This document shows positions 1 to 10,776 of a stretch of DNA of 64,000 nucleotides, piece by piece (positions within the stretch are counted from its first letter, which is position 1; each line of letters begins with the position of its first letter). Origin of the DNA: Phenylobacterium sp. GTDB taxonomy: Bacteria; Pseudomonadota; Alphaproteobacteria; Caulobacterales; Caulobacteraceae. The stretch covers positions 62,001-126,000 of the forward strand of contig NZ_SCVD01000020.1 of the NCBI RefSeq assembly GCF_004297125.1. The letters run 5' to 3'. The position numbers and the translations under genes are program-made. Below the pieces are notes generated by a model, which saw only the letters and a list, made by a program, of their open reading frames with translations, was not told the DNA's origin and did no database searches.

Positions 1-2188
<2,188 letters not shown>

Positions 2189-2644
2189 CTAGCGCTGAGC
2201 GGCGACCCAATCGAGGATCGCCTTCGCTTCCGGGTCGTCGCCCAGCGAGGTCGCGGCGATGATGCGGCGGTCGGCCCACAGCTCCAGGGCGTCGAGGATC
2301 GCCCGGCGCTGCCGCGGCGGCCAGTCGGCGAACGCGGCGTGGTCCAGCTTCGGCAGGATCACATAGGCGTCGCTGGTGGCTGCGTCCGCATAGGCGGGGG
2401 CCTCGATCATGACGGCCAGGAAGCGCGACAGCGCATATTTGAAGGTGGGCACGCCGCCGGCGGTGCTGATCGCGCGGAAGACCAGCAGATCGAGATCCTG
2501 CGGCGACAGCCGGTCCATGCCGCGCGCCTCCAGCGCCTCGACCCAGGGCCGGCGATCCGGAGCGACCGTGTCGGCGCGGAGGTCGTGCGGCTGGTCGGCG
2601 AAGGCCTCGCCGAGCCGGGCGACGACAACCTCCGGCTCCTGCAT
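2189..2644 (-). CDS. Conserved hypothetical protein between recN and ligA
   Basis: A 151-residue soluble protein with no signal peptide or membrane segment. I do not recognise the family. It is acidic, with an alanine-rich helical look and a C-terminus ending ILDWVAAQR. The ATG at 2644 shares one base with the recN stop (TGATG), so translation is probably coupled; a GTG one codon upstream is an alternative start. Position between recN and ligA suggests co-expression with DNA repair genes, but that says nothing firm about function. Codon use matches its neighbours, which supports it as a real gene. Confidence 0.75.
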   Translation of the reverse strand: MQEPEVVVARLGEAFADQPHDLRADTVAPDRRPWVEALEARGMDRLSPQDLDLLVFRAISTAGGVPTFKYALSRFLAVMIEAPAYADAATSDAYVILPKLDHAAFADWPPRQRRAILDALELWADRRIIAATSLGDDPEAKAILDWVAAQR

Positions 2645-4359
2645 CACGCGTCCATCAGGGCCCGGGCGGCCGCGCGGGCGGCGTCGGTGATCTGGGCGCC
2701 CGCCAGCATTCGCGCGATCTCCTCTTCGCGGTCGGCGGGGGACAGCACCTCGACCGCCGTACGGAGGCGCTCAGCGTCGCCCGCCTTGGCGATGCGCCAG
2801 TGGGCCTCGGCGCGGGCGGCCACCTGCGGGCTGTGGGTGACGACGAGAACCTGGGCGCCCGGCCTTCCTTCTTCAGGGGCGGCCAGGCGCTTCAGGCGCA
2901 GGCCAACGGCGTCGGCCACGGCGCCGCCGACGCCCTGGTCCACTTCGTCGAAGATCATCAGCGGCTGCGCGCCGGCCGTGCGGGCGGCCAGGGCGGCCTT
3001 CAGCGCCAGCGCGAACCGGGCCAGCTCGCCGCCCGAAGCGATGGCGCCCAGGTCGCCGAACGGCGCGCCGGGGTTCGTGGAGATCTCGAACGCCACGCGG
3101 TCCAGGCCAGCGGAACCGGCGCGATCCTCGGCCAACGGCTCGACGGCGACGCGGAACCGGGCCTTTTCCAGCTTCAGCGGGGCAAGTTCGGCCATGACCG
3201 CCTCGGCCAGCCGGTCGCCGGCGGCTCGGCGGGCCTTCGTCAGGTCTCCGGCCGCGGCCAAGTAGGCGGCGCGCGCTGAGGCCTGTTCGGCCTCCGCGGC
3301 CCTCAGGCTCTCCTCGGAGGACTCCACGGCGCGCAGGCGCTCGGCGAACCGCACCCGCAGGATCGGCAGCTCCTCGACCGCGACGTTCAGCTTGCGGGCC
3401 AGGCCGCGCAGGTCGAACAGCCGCTCCTCGGTCTTCTCCAGGCGGTCGGGCTCGAAGTCGAAGGCGCCCGCGGCGCCGTCGATAGCGGCCTCCGCCTCGC
3501 CCGCCTCGACCAGCACCCGGTCCAGGGCCTCGGACGCGGCGGCCAGCCGCAGGACGGCAGGGCCGTCGACCGCGGCGCCGGCGGTCAGCGCCCGCTCCCT
3601 CGCCCGCTCGAGGGCGCGGATGGCGCCGGCCACCTTAGCCCCCAGGCCCTCGAAGGTCTCCCGCGCCGACTGGATGTCGGCCAGCGCCTTCTCCGCCGCG
3701 CCCAGCACGGCGCGTTCCTCGGCCAGCGCCGTCTCCTCGCCCTCGCGCGGGTCCAGCCGGTCCAGTTCGGAGAGGCGGAAGGTCAGTTCCTCGGTCTCGG
3801 CGGCCGAGCGGGCCACGTCGGCGCGCAGGGCCTCGGCCCGCTCCCGCGCCTCGCGCCATGCTTTCCAGGCCGAGGCGACCGCGCTCCCCTGCCCGTCCAG
3901 CGCGCCATAGGCGTCCAGCAGCGGCCGGTGGGTGCGAGCGTCCAGCAGGCCCACGGTCTCGTGCTGGCCGTGCACCTCCAGCAGCGCCTCGCCCAGTTCC
4001 TTCAGCACGCCGACGCCGGTGGCCTGGTCGTTGACGAAGGCGCGGCTGCGGCCGTCGGCGCTGAGCGTCCGGCGAAGGACCAGGTCCTCGTCGCGGGCGT
4101 AGGCCAGGCCCTTCTCCTCCAGCAGGTCCCAGACGGGATGATCGGGCGCGGGCGCGAAGGCGGCGGTGGCCACGGCCTGGGCCGCGCCGCGGCGCACCAG
4201 GCCGGCGTCGCCGCGCGCGCCGGTGGCCAGGCCCAGGGCGTCCAGGATGATCGACTTCCCCGCGCCGGTCTCGCCGGTAAGCGCGGTCAGGCCCGGCCCG
4301 ATGGACAGGTCCAGGGCCTCGATCAGCACCACGTCCCGGATCTGGAGACCGATCAGCAT
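2644..4359 (-). CDS. recN: DNA repair protein RecN
   Basis: SMC-like ATPase that acts at DNA double-strand breaks. The 571-residue length is normal. Walker A GETGAGKS is at residues 29-36, a long alanine/glutamate-rich coiled-coil region fills the middle, and the C-terminal ATPase half contains the signature ASGGELAR, a Walker B LMIFDEVD and VTHSPQVAA. It starts 76 bp after the bamD stop. The minus-strand run bamD-recN-hypothetical-ligA is likely a single transcription unit. No SOS (LexA) box was recognised by eye in the short upstream gap. Confidence 0.97.
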   Translation of the reverse strand: MLIGLQIRDVVLIEALDLSIGPGLTALTGETGAGKSIILDALGLATGARGDAGLVRRGAAQAVATAAFAPAPDHPVWDLLEEKGLAYARDEDLVLRRTLSADGRSRAFVNDQATGVGVLKELGEALLEVHGQHETVGLLDARTHRPLLDAYGALDGQGSAVASAWKAWREARERAEALRADVARSAAETEELTFRLSELDRLDPREGEETALAEERAVLGAAEKALADIQSARETFEGLGAKVAGAIRALERARERALTAGAAVDGPAVLRLAAASEALDRVLVEAGEAEAAIDGAAGAFDFEPDRLEKTEERLFDLRGLARKLNVAVEELPILRVRFAERLRAVESSEESLRAAEAEQASARAAYLAAAGDLTKARRAAGDRLAEAVMAELAPLKLEKARFRVAVEPLAEDRAGSAGLDRVAFEISTNPGAPFGDLGAIASGGELARFALALKAALAARTAGAQPLMIFDEVDQGVGGAVADAVGLRLKRLAAPEEGRPGAQVLVVTHSPQVAARAEAHWRIAKAGDAERLRTAVEVLSPADREEEIARMLAGAQITDAARAAARALMDA

Positions 4360-4435
4360 CGCTGCGGAAGATCGTACGGAATCGCTCGGGAAAGAAGGGG
4401 CGCGGACAGGTTTTGTTCTGCCCCCCGCAATCCGG

Positions 4436-5437
4436 CTACTTCGGCTCCGGCGTGGTTTCCACCGGCGGGAGCTTCTCGTCCTTCTTGCCGAGGGGCAGCT
4501 TGAAGATCGTGCGCTGGTCCGTCGCCTTGCTGGTTTGGACGACGACGTTCGAGTCGGTCGCGCCGGGCGGCTGGACCGTCTTGTCCTTGTCGCGCCGGAA
4601 CGGCATGCGGAAGATCCCGCGCCCGCCGCCGCCCTTGGGCTCCACCGCGGGCTTCAGGCCCTTGGAGGTCAGCAGCTTGTAGGCGTCGCCGTACCAGGGA
4701 TCGCCCGGATAGTTGTAGCCCAGCACCGCCCCGTTCCGCTTGGCTTCTTCCATCAGGCCCAGGGTCAGGTAGCTCTCGACCAGCCGGTACAGCGCCTCGG
4801 GCGTATGGCTGGTGGTCTGGTAGCGGTCGACCACGGTCTTGAAGCGGTTGGTGGCGGCCAGGGTGTCGCCGGCGCGCAGGTACCAGCGGCCGATGGTCAT
4901 TTCCTTGCCGGCCAACTGGTCGTTGACCATGTCGATCTTCAGCCGGGCGTCGGCGGCGTACTCCGTGCGCGGATAGCGCTGGACCACGTCGCGCAGCGCA
5001 TCCAGCGCCTGGGCGGTCGCGGCTTGGTCGCGGTTCACGTCGACGATCTGCTCGAAGTAGCAGATGGCCTTGATGTAGTGGGCGTAGGCCGCCGTCGGAT
5101 TGCCGGGATAGAGCTGGATGAAGCGGTCCGCGTCGGCGACGGCCTCGGCGTAGTCGTTGCCCTGGTAGTGCGCGAACGCCTGCATCAGGATCGAGCGGCG
5201 CGACCATTCCGAATAGGGGTGCTGGCGCTCCACTTCCTGGAAATAGTTGACCGCCTGGTTCCATTGCCGACGGTCCAGCCGGTCGGCGCCGGTCGCGTAG
5301 AGCAGCTCCACGGGCCGCTCCTCATAGGCCAGCCGGGGCTTGTTCTTCTTGTTGCCGGCGCAGGCGGACAGGGCGAGAGCGCAAGCAGTCACCACGAGCA
5401 GAGCACGGGTGGAATTTCGAACCGAAGACACCTTCAC
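4436..5437 (-). CDS. bamD: Outer membrane assembly lipoprotein BamD
   Basis: Lipoprotein component of the BAM complex, which inserts beta-barrel proteins into the outer membrane. The 333-residue product begins with a lipoprotein signal (lipobox LSAC around residue 25) and then carries tetratricopeptide-like repeats typical of BamD/ComL/YfiO, including NYFQEVERQHPYS, DRFIQLYPGNP and LRDVVQRYPRTEYA. The C-terminal tail past about residue 255 is charged and proline-rich and probably disordered; this extension is common in alphaproteobacterial BamD. It lies downstream of lpxC, grouping outer-membrane biogenesis genes. Confidence 0.95.
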   Translation of the reverse strand: MKVSSVRNSTRALLVVTACALALSACAGNKKNKPRLAYEERPVELLYATGADRLDRRQWNQAVNYFQEVERQHPYSEWSRRSILMQAFAHYQGNDYAEAVADADRFIQLYPGNPTAAYAHYIKAICYFEQIVDVNRDQAATAQALDALRDVVQRYPRTEYAADARLKIDMVNDQLAGKEMTIGRWYLRAGDTLAATNRFKTVVDRYQTTSHTPEALYRLVESYLTLGLMEEAKRNGAVLGYNYPGDPWYGDAYKLLTSKGLKPAVEPKGGGGRGIFRMPFRRDKDKTVQPPGATDSNVVVQTSKATDQRTIFKLPLGKKDEKLPPVETTPEPK

Positions 5438-5520
5438 CTCAAGACAGCGCGCGCGCCCCCACGCGGAGAGTCGCTTCTACACTACGACTTGTGGCGAGCA
5501 AACGGCGGCGCAGTCGCAGA

Positions 5521-6132
5521 TCAGAGCGATTGTCTGAGACCTTCCACCTGCTCTTCGTGCGTGGTGGTGGGTCTCGGCAGGCCGATCTGGTCGCTGACCA
5601 TCTCCGACAGCGACGGCAGGCTGGCGCGATCGATCCGGTATTTCTCGCCCCACAGGTCGGCGCGCATCAGCGCCTTGGGGCAATGCAGATAGGCCTCGCG
5701 CACCTCGATCTTGAGCAGGGTCTTGGGAACTTTGCCGAAATCGACGAAATCGTTGGCCAGTTCGTCGTCCACCAGCAGGCTGGCGCGGCCGTTGACCCGG
5801 TAGATGTCATCGACCCCGGGGATCATGAACATGAATCCCACCTCGCCCGTGCCGTCGGCGATGTTGCGCAGCGTGTCGAGTCGGTTGTTGCCCGGCCGGT
5901 CGGGCATGATCATCGACCTGCCGTCCTCGGCCACGTGGACGAATCCCGGCCCGCCCCCGCGCGGCGAGACGTCCAGGCTGCCCGTCGGCCCCACCGAGGC
6001 GATGGTCGCGAAGGGCGAAAGGGCGATGAAGCGGCGACCATGCGGATCGATGAAATCCAGGCACTTGGCCACGGTGAACTTGTGCGGCGGGTTGTACAGC
6101 CGATCCAGTTCGGCGGATGCGTCGTCGGGCAT
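5521..6132 (-). CDS. PPOX-type FMN-binding flavoprotein (pyridoxamine 5'-phosphate oxidase family)
   Basis: A 203-residue protein with the split-barrel FMN-binding fold of the pyridoxamine 5'-phosphate oxidase superfamily. It resembles the MSMEG_1061-type subgroup rather than true PdxH: visible segments include FIALSPFATIASVG, DVSPRGG, MPDRPGNNRLDTLRNI and GVDDIYRVNG. Substrate is unknown. I chose the ATG at 6132 because AGGGAG sits about nine bases upstream; a GTG at 6153 is possible but lacks a spaced ribosome site. It lies between lpxC and bamD and may be read with them, though its chemistry has no evident link to the envelope. Confidence 0.85.
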   Translation of the reverse strand: MPDDASAELDRLYNPPHKFTVAKCLDFIDPHGRRFIALSPFATIASVGPTGSLDVSPRGGGPGFVHVAEDGRSMIMPDRPGNNRLDTLRNIADGTGEVGFMFMIPGVDDIYRVNGRASLLVDDELANDFVDFGKVPKTLLKIEVREAYLHCPKALMRADLWGEKYRIDRASLPSLSEMVSDQIGLPRPTTTHEEQVEGLRQSL

Positions 6133-6185
6133 GGCGAGGTCTCCCTTCGCCACCTTACCTCCCGTTGCGAATTATTCGCAAGAAG

Positions 6186-7073
6186 CTAGACCGCCTGGCG
6201 CAGGTCCTCGACCAGGGTGCGCATGCGCCACGCCTGCGGACGGGCCAGCAGCGCGCGGACCACGGCGTTGTTCAGGCCATGGCCGGCCAGCACGCCCTCG
6301 AACCGGCCCAGCAGCGGGCCGCCCAGCACATAGAGGTCGCCGATGGCGTCCAGCGCCTTGTGCCGCACGAACTCGTCGGGGCGGCGAAGGCCCTCGGGGT
6401 TCAACACCCGGTCGCCGTCCAGCACCACGCAGTTGTCCATCGAGCCGCCGCGGGCCAGGCCCATGGCGCGCAGGGCCTCGACCTCGCGCAGGAAACCGAA
6501 GGTGCGGCAGTCGGCCAGCTCCTCGCGGAACGCCTGCTCGTCCATGAACAGGTCGATGGACTGGCGGCCGATGGCGGCGCTGTCGAACGAGATCTCGAAG
6601 GCTACTTCGAAGGTGTCGGCCGGCTTCAGCGTCGCGCGCTTGTCGCCGTCCACGACCTCGACGGTCTCCAGGATCTCGATGTAGCCGCGTGGGCTTTCCT
6701 GCTCGCGCAAGCCGGCGCGGTCCAGGATGCGGATGAACGGCAGCGACGAGCCGTCCATGATCGGCATCTCGGGTCCATCGACCTCGACGATCGCATTGTC
6801 GACGCCCAGCATGGCGAAGGCCGCCATCAGGTGCTCGATGGTGGCGACCGTGACGTCCGCGTCGTTCCCGATGACGGTGCCGAGCTGGGTCTTGCAGACC
6901 GCCTCGCCGCTCACCGGAACGACGTTGTCGCGGTCCTTCACGTCGGTGCGCACGAAGACGATGCCGGTATTGCTGGCCGCCGGGCGCACGGAGACGCGCG
7001 TGTAGGCTCCGGTATGCACGCCGACCCCGGCGAACAGGGCCGGAGACCTGACGGTGTGTTGGAACGCGGCCAA
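6186..7073 (-). CDS. lpxC: UDP-3-O-acyl-N-acetylglucosamine deacetylase LpxC (TTG start likely)
   Basis: Zinc deacetylase that performs the committed step of lipid A synthesis. Family motifs are clear: the N-terminal substrate motif FAGVGVHTG, TIEHLMAAF (zinc histidine), HKALDAIGDLYVLGG (zinc His and Asp) and GHGLNNAVVRAL. With the TTG at 7073 the product is 295 residues, close to the usual 300. The sequence upstream of this TTG is AGGAAGG with a six-base gap, an excellent ribosome site, and the protein then starts in the usual place just before QHTVRSPALFAGVG. A GTG at 7163 would add 30 poorly conserved residues and has no good ribosome site. Confidence 0.95.
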   Translation of the reverse strand: MAAFQHTVRSPALFAGVGVHTGAYTRVSVRPAASNTGIVFVRTDVKDRDNVVPVSGEAVCKTQLGTVIGNDADVTVATIEHLMAAFAMLGVDNAIVEVDGPEMPIMDGSSLPFIRILDRAGLREQESPRGYIEILETVEVVDGDKRATLKPADTFEVAFEISFDSAAIGRQSIDLFMDEQAFREELADCRTFGFLREVEALRAMGLARGGSMDNCVVLDGDRVLNPEGLRRPDEFVRHKALDAIGDLYVLGGPLLGRFEGVLAGHGLNNAVVRALLARPQAWRMRTLVEDLRQAV

Positions 7074-7167
7074 GGTGGACCTTCCTGCAACGAACTCGGT
7101 GCGACGACCGACCTTATGCCCCAACGCCTTGGCTAAGCTGCTTGATGCAGCGCAGCAAAGCACATCG

Positions 7168-7185
7168 TGTTTCGCAATGTTTCGC
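7168..7185. promoter_or_regulatory. Direct repeat upstream of lpxC
   Basis: Two copies of TGTTTCGC (plus strand), at 7168-7175 and 7178-7185, have a 10-bp period. They sit about 95-112 bp upstream of the preferred lpxC start. A one-helical-turn spacing suits a protein binding one face of the DNA, but no regulator is known for this motif. The site would also lie close to the alternative GTG start of lpxC, which is another reason to prefer the shorter gene. Chance occurrence is possible. Confidence 0.35.
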
Positions 7186-7255
7186 TTCAGGATTGGTTAA
7201 TGGACCGGGTCAACCCAGCACTGTTTTTGCTCGATTTTGCGGCGCAGAGGTGAAT

Positions 7256-7474
7256 CTACACCGCCGGATAGAGCTGGGTTCCGACCAGGTTGCGCGCGCG
7301 ATCCAGGATCCGGACCTGCACGGCCCGCCCCAGCTTCGCCAGGCAGGCCGCGAGCCGTTTGGCCTGGGCCTCGGCCCGGGCGCCGGATCGGAACACGATC
7401 GGCTCCAGACCGGCGCATAGCACCGCCCAGCCGTTGGCCAGCGGCGAGACCCAGATAATGCGGTTGGCGCTCAT
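7256..7474 (-). CDS. Small conserved protein between ftsZ and lpxC (DUF2188-like)
   Basis: A 72-residue cytoplasmic protein starting MSANRIIWVSPLANGWAV. The ATG at 7474 has a strong ribosome site, GGGAGG, a few bases upstream. The pattern (aromatic-rich beta strands, then FRSGARAEAQAKRLA, then a final strand VQVRILDRARNLVG) resembles DUF2188-type proteins, in which a short sheet faces a helix; this assignment is by eye. Function unknown. It is 105 bp downstream of ftsZ and probably transcribed with it. Confidence 0.7.
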   Translation of the reverse strand: MSANRIIWVSPLANGWAVLCAGLEPIVFRSGARAEAQAKRLAACLAKLGRAVQVRILDRARNLVGTQLYPAV

Positions 7475-7579
7475 GGGAAACCTCCCGGAGTTGCCCCCAG
7501 GAGGTTCTACCAAGTCCCGCCATTAATCGGCGTGACGATTTCGTGGAGTTTTCGGGACGATCACGTCGTCCGGGACACA

Positions 7580-9064
7580 CTAGTTCGCCAGGCGACGCAG
7601 GAAGGACGGGATCTCCAGGTCCTCGTTCTGGTCCAGGTCCTCGACGTGCTGGGCGACTTCCATCGGCTGGGCGCCGCCGCGCGCCGGAGCCGGAGCCGGA
7701 CGCGGCGCCGAGGCCTGGGGCGCGGAAGCCGGAGCCTGCGGGGCGTCGTAGCGCGGGCGGCCGCCGAAAATGCTCAGGAACCCACCGCGCGGCCGGCGCG
7801 GCTCGTAGGCCGGCTCGGCGAACAGCGGTTCGTCCGCCACGTCGCTGGCTTCGGCGGCTTCCGGATCGACGATGCGGGTCATCGGCTGGACGGCCGGCGC
7901 CTCGGCCGACGCAGCCGCCACGGCGGGCGCGCTGAAGATGTCGGGCTGCTCCTCCTCGCGGGCGTCCATGGCCAGCGCGGGCTCGGCGGCCGCGACCGGC
8001 TCGGCCACGGGCTCGGCCGCGCGCGGCGTCACGGTGGCGCGCAGCGGCTCGGCCTGCAGCGAGCGGCGCTCGATCTTGGGCTCGATGGCCGCGATGGAAG
8101 CGCCGTCCATGCCGGTGGCGACCACCGACACGCGGATCATGCCCTCCAGAGTCGGGTCGAAGGCCGCCCCGAAGATGATGTTGGCTTCCGGATCGACCTG
8201 TTCGGAAATGGCGTTGGCCGCCTCGTCGACCTCCAGCAGGGTCATGTCCAGGCCGCCGGTGACGTTCACCAGCACGGCCTTGGCGCCCTTCAGCGAGACC
8301 TCGTCGAGGAGCGGGTTCTGGATGGCGTTCTGGGCGGCCATCAGGGCGCGGTCCTCGCCCGTGGCCTCGCCCGTGCCCATCATGGCCTTGCCCATCTCGG
8401 TCATCACCGTCCGGACGTCGGCGAAGTCCAGGTTGATCAGGCCGGGCAGCACCATCAGGTCGGTGATCGAGCGCACGCCCGAGTGCAGGACCTGGTCGGC
8501 CATGCCGAAGGCTTCGGCGAAGGTGGTCCGCTCGTTGGCGACCCGGAACAGGTTCTGGTTGGGGATGACGATGAGGGTGTCGACGTAGCGCTGCAGCTCA
8601 GCGATGCCGGCGTCGGCCAGGCGCATCCGGTGGCGGCCTTCGAAGTGGAAGGGCTTGGTGACCACGCCCACCGTCAGGATGCCGCGCTCACGGGCGCACT
8701 TGGCGATGATCGGGGCTGCGCCGGTGCCGGTGCCGCCGCCCATGCCGGCGGTGATGAAGACCATGTGGGCGCCGTCCAAGTGCTCACCGATCTCCGGAAT
8801 GCTCTCCTCGGCCGCGCTCATGCCGACCTCGGGGTGGGCGCCGGCGCCCAGGCCCTGCGTCACCTGCACGCCGAGTTGGATGCGGCGCTCGGTCTTGGCG
8901 AACTGGAGCTGTTGCGCGTCCGTGTTCCCGACCACGAACTCCACGCCTTCGAGGCCCGCTTCGATCATGTTGTTGACGGCGTTGCCGCCGGCGCCGCCGA
9001 TGCCGAACACGACGATGCGGGGCTTCAGTTCCGTGGCGCGCGGCGCGGAAAGCGAAATGGCCAT
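7580..9064 (-). CDS. ftsZ: Cell division protein FtsZ
   Basis: Tubulin-like GTPase that forms the division ring. The 494-residue product has the nucleotide-binding core ([10 protein letters not shown] at 21-30, tubulin signature GGGTGTG at 109-115) and the T7-loop segment ending NLDFADVRT. After about residue 320 comes a long, alanine/proline-rich linker typical of Caulobacterales FtsZ. The conserved C-terminal peptide [13 protein letters not shown], which binds FtsA and other partners, is intact. Unlike in many relatives it is not adjacent to ftsA: about 12 kb of other genes intervene. A CtrA box upstream suggests cell-cycle control. Confidence 0.98.
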   Translation of the reverse strand: MAISLSAPRATELKPRIVVFGIGGAGGNAVNNMIEAGLEGVEFVVGNTDAQQLQFAKTERRIQLGVQVTQGLGAGAHPEVGMSAAEESIPEIGEHLDGAHMVFITAGMGGGTGTGAAPIIAKCARERGILTVGVVTKPFHFEGRHRMRLADAGIAELQRYVDTLIVIPNQNLFRVANERTTFAEAFGMADQVLHSGVRSITDLMVLPGLINLDFADVRTVMTEMGKAMMGTGEATGEDRALMAAQNAIQNPLLDEVSLKGAKAVLVNVTGGLDMTLLEVDEAANAISEQVDPEANIIFGAAFDPTLEGMIRVSVVATGMDGASIAAIEPKIERRSLQAEPLRATVTPRAAEPVAEPVAAAEPALAMDAREEEQPDIFSAPAVAAASAEAPAVQPMTRIVDPEAAEASDVADEPLFAEPAYEPRRPRGGFLSIFGGRPRYDAPQAPASAPQASAPRPAPAPARGGAQPMEVAQHVEDLDQNEDLEIPSFLRRLAN

Positions 9065-9162
9065 TTGGACGTCCTGTCCTTCCCCAAATTGCGGTCTAGC
9101 GCGCCCGACACCCCATCGCCGACGCGCCTGAGTAACGATGCGTTAAGTACGCGCCGACACCC

Positions 9163-9177
9163 TTAATCGAGTGTTAA
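9163..9177. promoter_or_regulatory. CtrA-binding box upstream of ftsZ
   Basis: TTAA at 9163-9166 and TTAA at 9174-9177 are separated by exactly seven bases (TCGAGTG) and followed by C, matching the CtrA consensus TTAA-N7-TTAAC. The site is about 100 bp upstream of the ftsZ start. In Caulobacter crescentus CtrA represses ftsZ transcription through a site in its promoter, so the same control is expected here. A lone TTAA also lies near 9143. The rest of the 9065-9344 gap is noncoding, with no other motif recognised. Confidence 0.8.
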
Positions 9178-9344
9178 CCGCATACTCTGAGTCGGAAGGT
9201 CGTCGAGCTTAGCTGAACGTGTTTTTCCGCCTGACCCACAAGAGGAACACAGGCGAATCAACAGTAACGCTGCGGCTGTGTGACTCAGGGCTGGCAGCGC
9301 CGGGGTCAAGGCCGCGGTCGCAAAGATCCGCCATTACCTGTGCG

Positions 9345-10775
9345 TCAATCTCCCGGTCGCGGCGCGGCGGAGGCCGGCGCCGCGCCACCGCCGAGCGCGC
9401 GATAGAGCTCCACCCGGTTCGTCGCCTGGGCAAGCTGGGCCGCGAGCTGGGTCTGGCGCGCGGCGTAGAGCGTGCGCTGGGCGTCCAGCAATGACAGGTA
9501 GCTGTCGACGCCGCGGTCGTAGCGGGCCTGGGTGAGGCGCTGCGTCGCCGCGGCGGCCTCGACCAGCCGATCCTGCGCCGAGATCCGGTCGGCGATGGTC
9601 GCCCGCGTCGCCAGGGCGTCCGCGACCTCGCGGAATGCGGTCTGGATCGCCTTCTCGTATTGGGCGACCGCGGCGTCGCGCGACGCCTCGGCGCCGCGCA
9701 GGCCCGCGATATTGGCGCCGCCCGCGAAGATCGGCAGCACCACCTGCGGCGCGAAGCTCCACGTCCGCGTGCCGGCGCCGAACAGGTCCCCGAGTTCCGG
9801 ACTGATCGCGCCCGCCGAGCCGGTCAGGCTGATGCGCGGGAAGAAGGCCGCCCTCGCCGCGCCGATGTTGGCGTTCTGGGCCTGCAGGGTGTGCTCGGCG
9901 GAGAGCACGTCCGGGCGGCGGACCAGGACGCCGGACGGCAATCCGGGTGAGATCTCGGCCAGCACGGCCACCGCGGTCAGGCCGCCCTGGGGCAGGAGAT
10001 CGGCAGGGACCTCGGCCCCGACCAGCAGGCGGAGCGCATTGCGGTCGCGGTCCACTTGAGCTGTGGCCACCGCCGCGTCGCTGCGCGCCTGTTCGGTCAG
10101 GGTCTGGGCCTGGCGCAGGTCGAGCTCGGAGGTCGCCCCCGCCTCGAACCGCTTGCGGGCGAGGTCGAGCCCGGCCTCGCGGCTGGCCAGGGTGTCCTGG
10201 GTGATCTTCAGCAGATCCTGGTCCGCGGCGAGGGTCAGATAGGCGCTGGCGGTCTCGGCGATCAGGCTGATCTGGACCGTGCGCCGGTTCTCCTCCGTCG
10301 CGAAGTAGGACTGCAGCGCCGCGGCGCTCAGGCTCTGCACCCGGCCGAACAGGTCCAGCTCATAGGCCGAGAAGCCGGCGCTGACGCTGTACTGGTCGGT
10401 GACGTCGGACCGGCCGGTCTGGGAGACTGAAGCCGGTGTGCGGGTGCGGGTCCCCGCCGCGACGCCGTCGATGGCCGGCAGCAGGTCGGCCCGCTGCACG
10501 CGGTACTCGGCCCGGGCGCGGGCGATGTTGGCCACCGCCACGCGCAGGTCTCGGTTCTGCTCCAGCGCCAGCGCGATCACCGATTGGAGGCGCGTATCCT
10601 GGAAGACGTCGCGCCAGGCGAGGTCGGCGCCGGACACGGCCGAGGAAGCGCCATCCGCGGCCACCGGCCAGGCTTGGGCCACCGGCAGGCCAGGCCGTTC
10701 GTAGCGCGGCGCCAGGGTGCAGCCGCCCAGCGCGGTCGCCGCGATGAGGGCCAGGAGAAGGGATCTGGCGGGCAT
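9345..10775 (-). CDS. RND efflux outer membrane factor (NodT/OprM family lipoprotein)
   Basis: TolC-like outer-membrane channel of a tripartite drug efflux pump. The 476-residue product has a lipoprotein signal (ALGGC, cysteine near residue 19) followed by LAPRYERP, typical of the NodT/OprM class, and two outer-membrane-efflux repeats, each with long alanine-rich helices (for example SLIAETASAYLTLAADQDLL and AFREVADALATRATI). It starts one base after the RND pump stop and is the last gene of the three-gene efflux operon. Confidence 0.95.
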   Translation of the reverse strand: MPARSLLLALIAATALGGCTLAPRYERPGLPVAQAWPVAADGASSAVSGADLAWRDVFQDTRLQSVIALALEQNRDLRVAVANIARARAEYRVQRADLLPAIDGVAAGTRTRTPASVSQTGRSDVTDQYSVSAGFSAYELDLFGRVQSLSAAALQSYFATEENRRTVQISLIAETASAYLTLAADQDLLKITQDTLASREAGLDLARKRFEAGATSELDLRQAQTLTEQARSDAAVATAQVDRDRNALRLLVGAEVPADLLPQGGLTAVAVLAEISPGLPSGVLVRRPDVLSAEHTLQAQNANIGAARAAFFPRISLTGSAGAISPELGDLFGAGTRTWSFAPQVVLPIFAGGANIAGLRGAEASRDAAVAQYEKAIQTAFREVADALATRATIADRISAQDRLVEAAAATQRLTQARYDRGVDSYLSLLDAQRTLYAARQTQLAAQLAQATNRVELYRALGGGAAPASAAPRPGD

Positions 10776-10776
10776 C

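Noticed and set aside
7555..7571. Hairpin GGACGA-TCACG-TCGTCC after ftsZ
   Set aside because: Short stem with no T-tract on the ftsZ strand; not convincing as a terminator.
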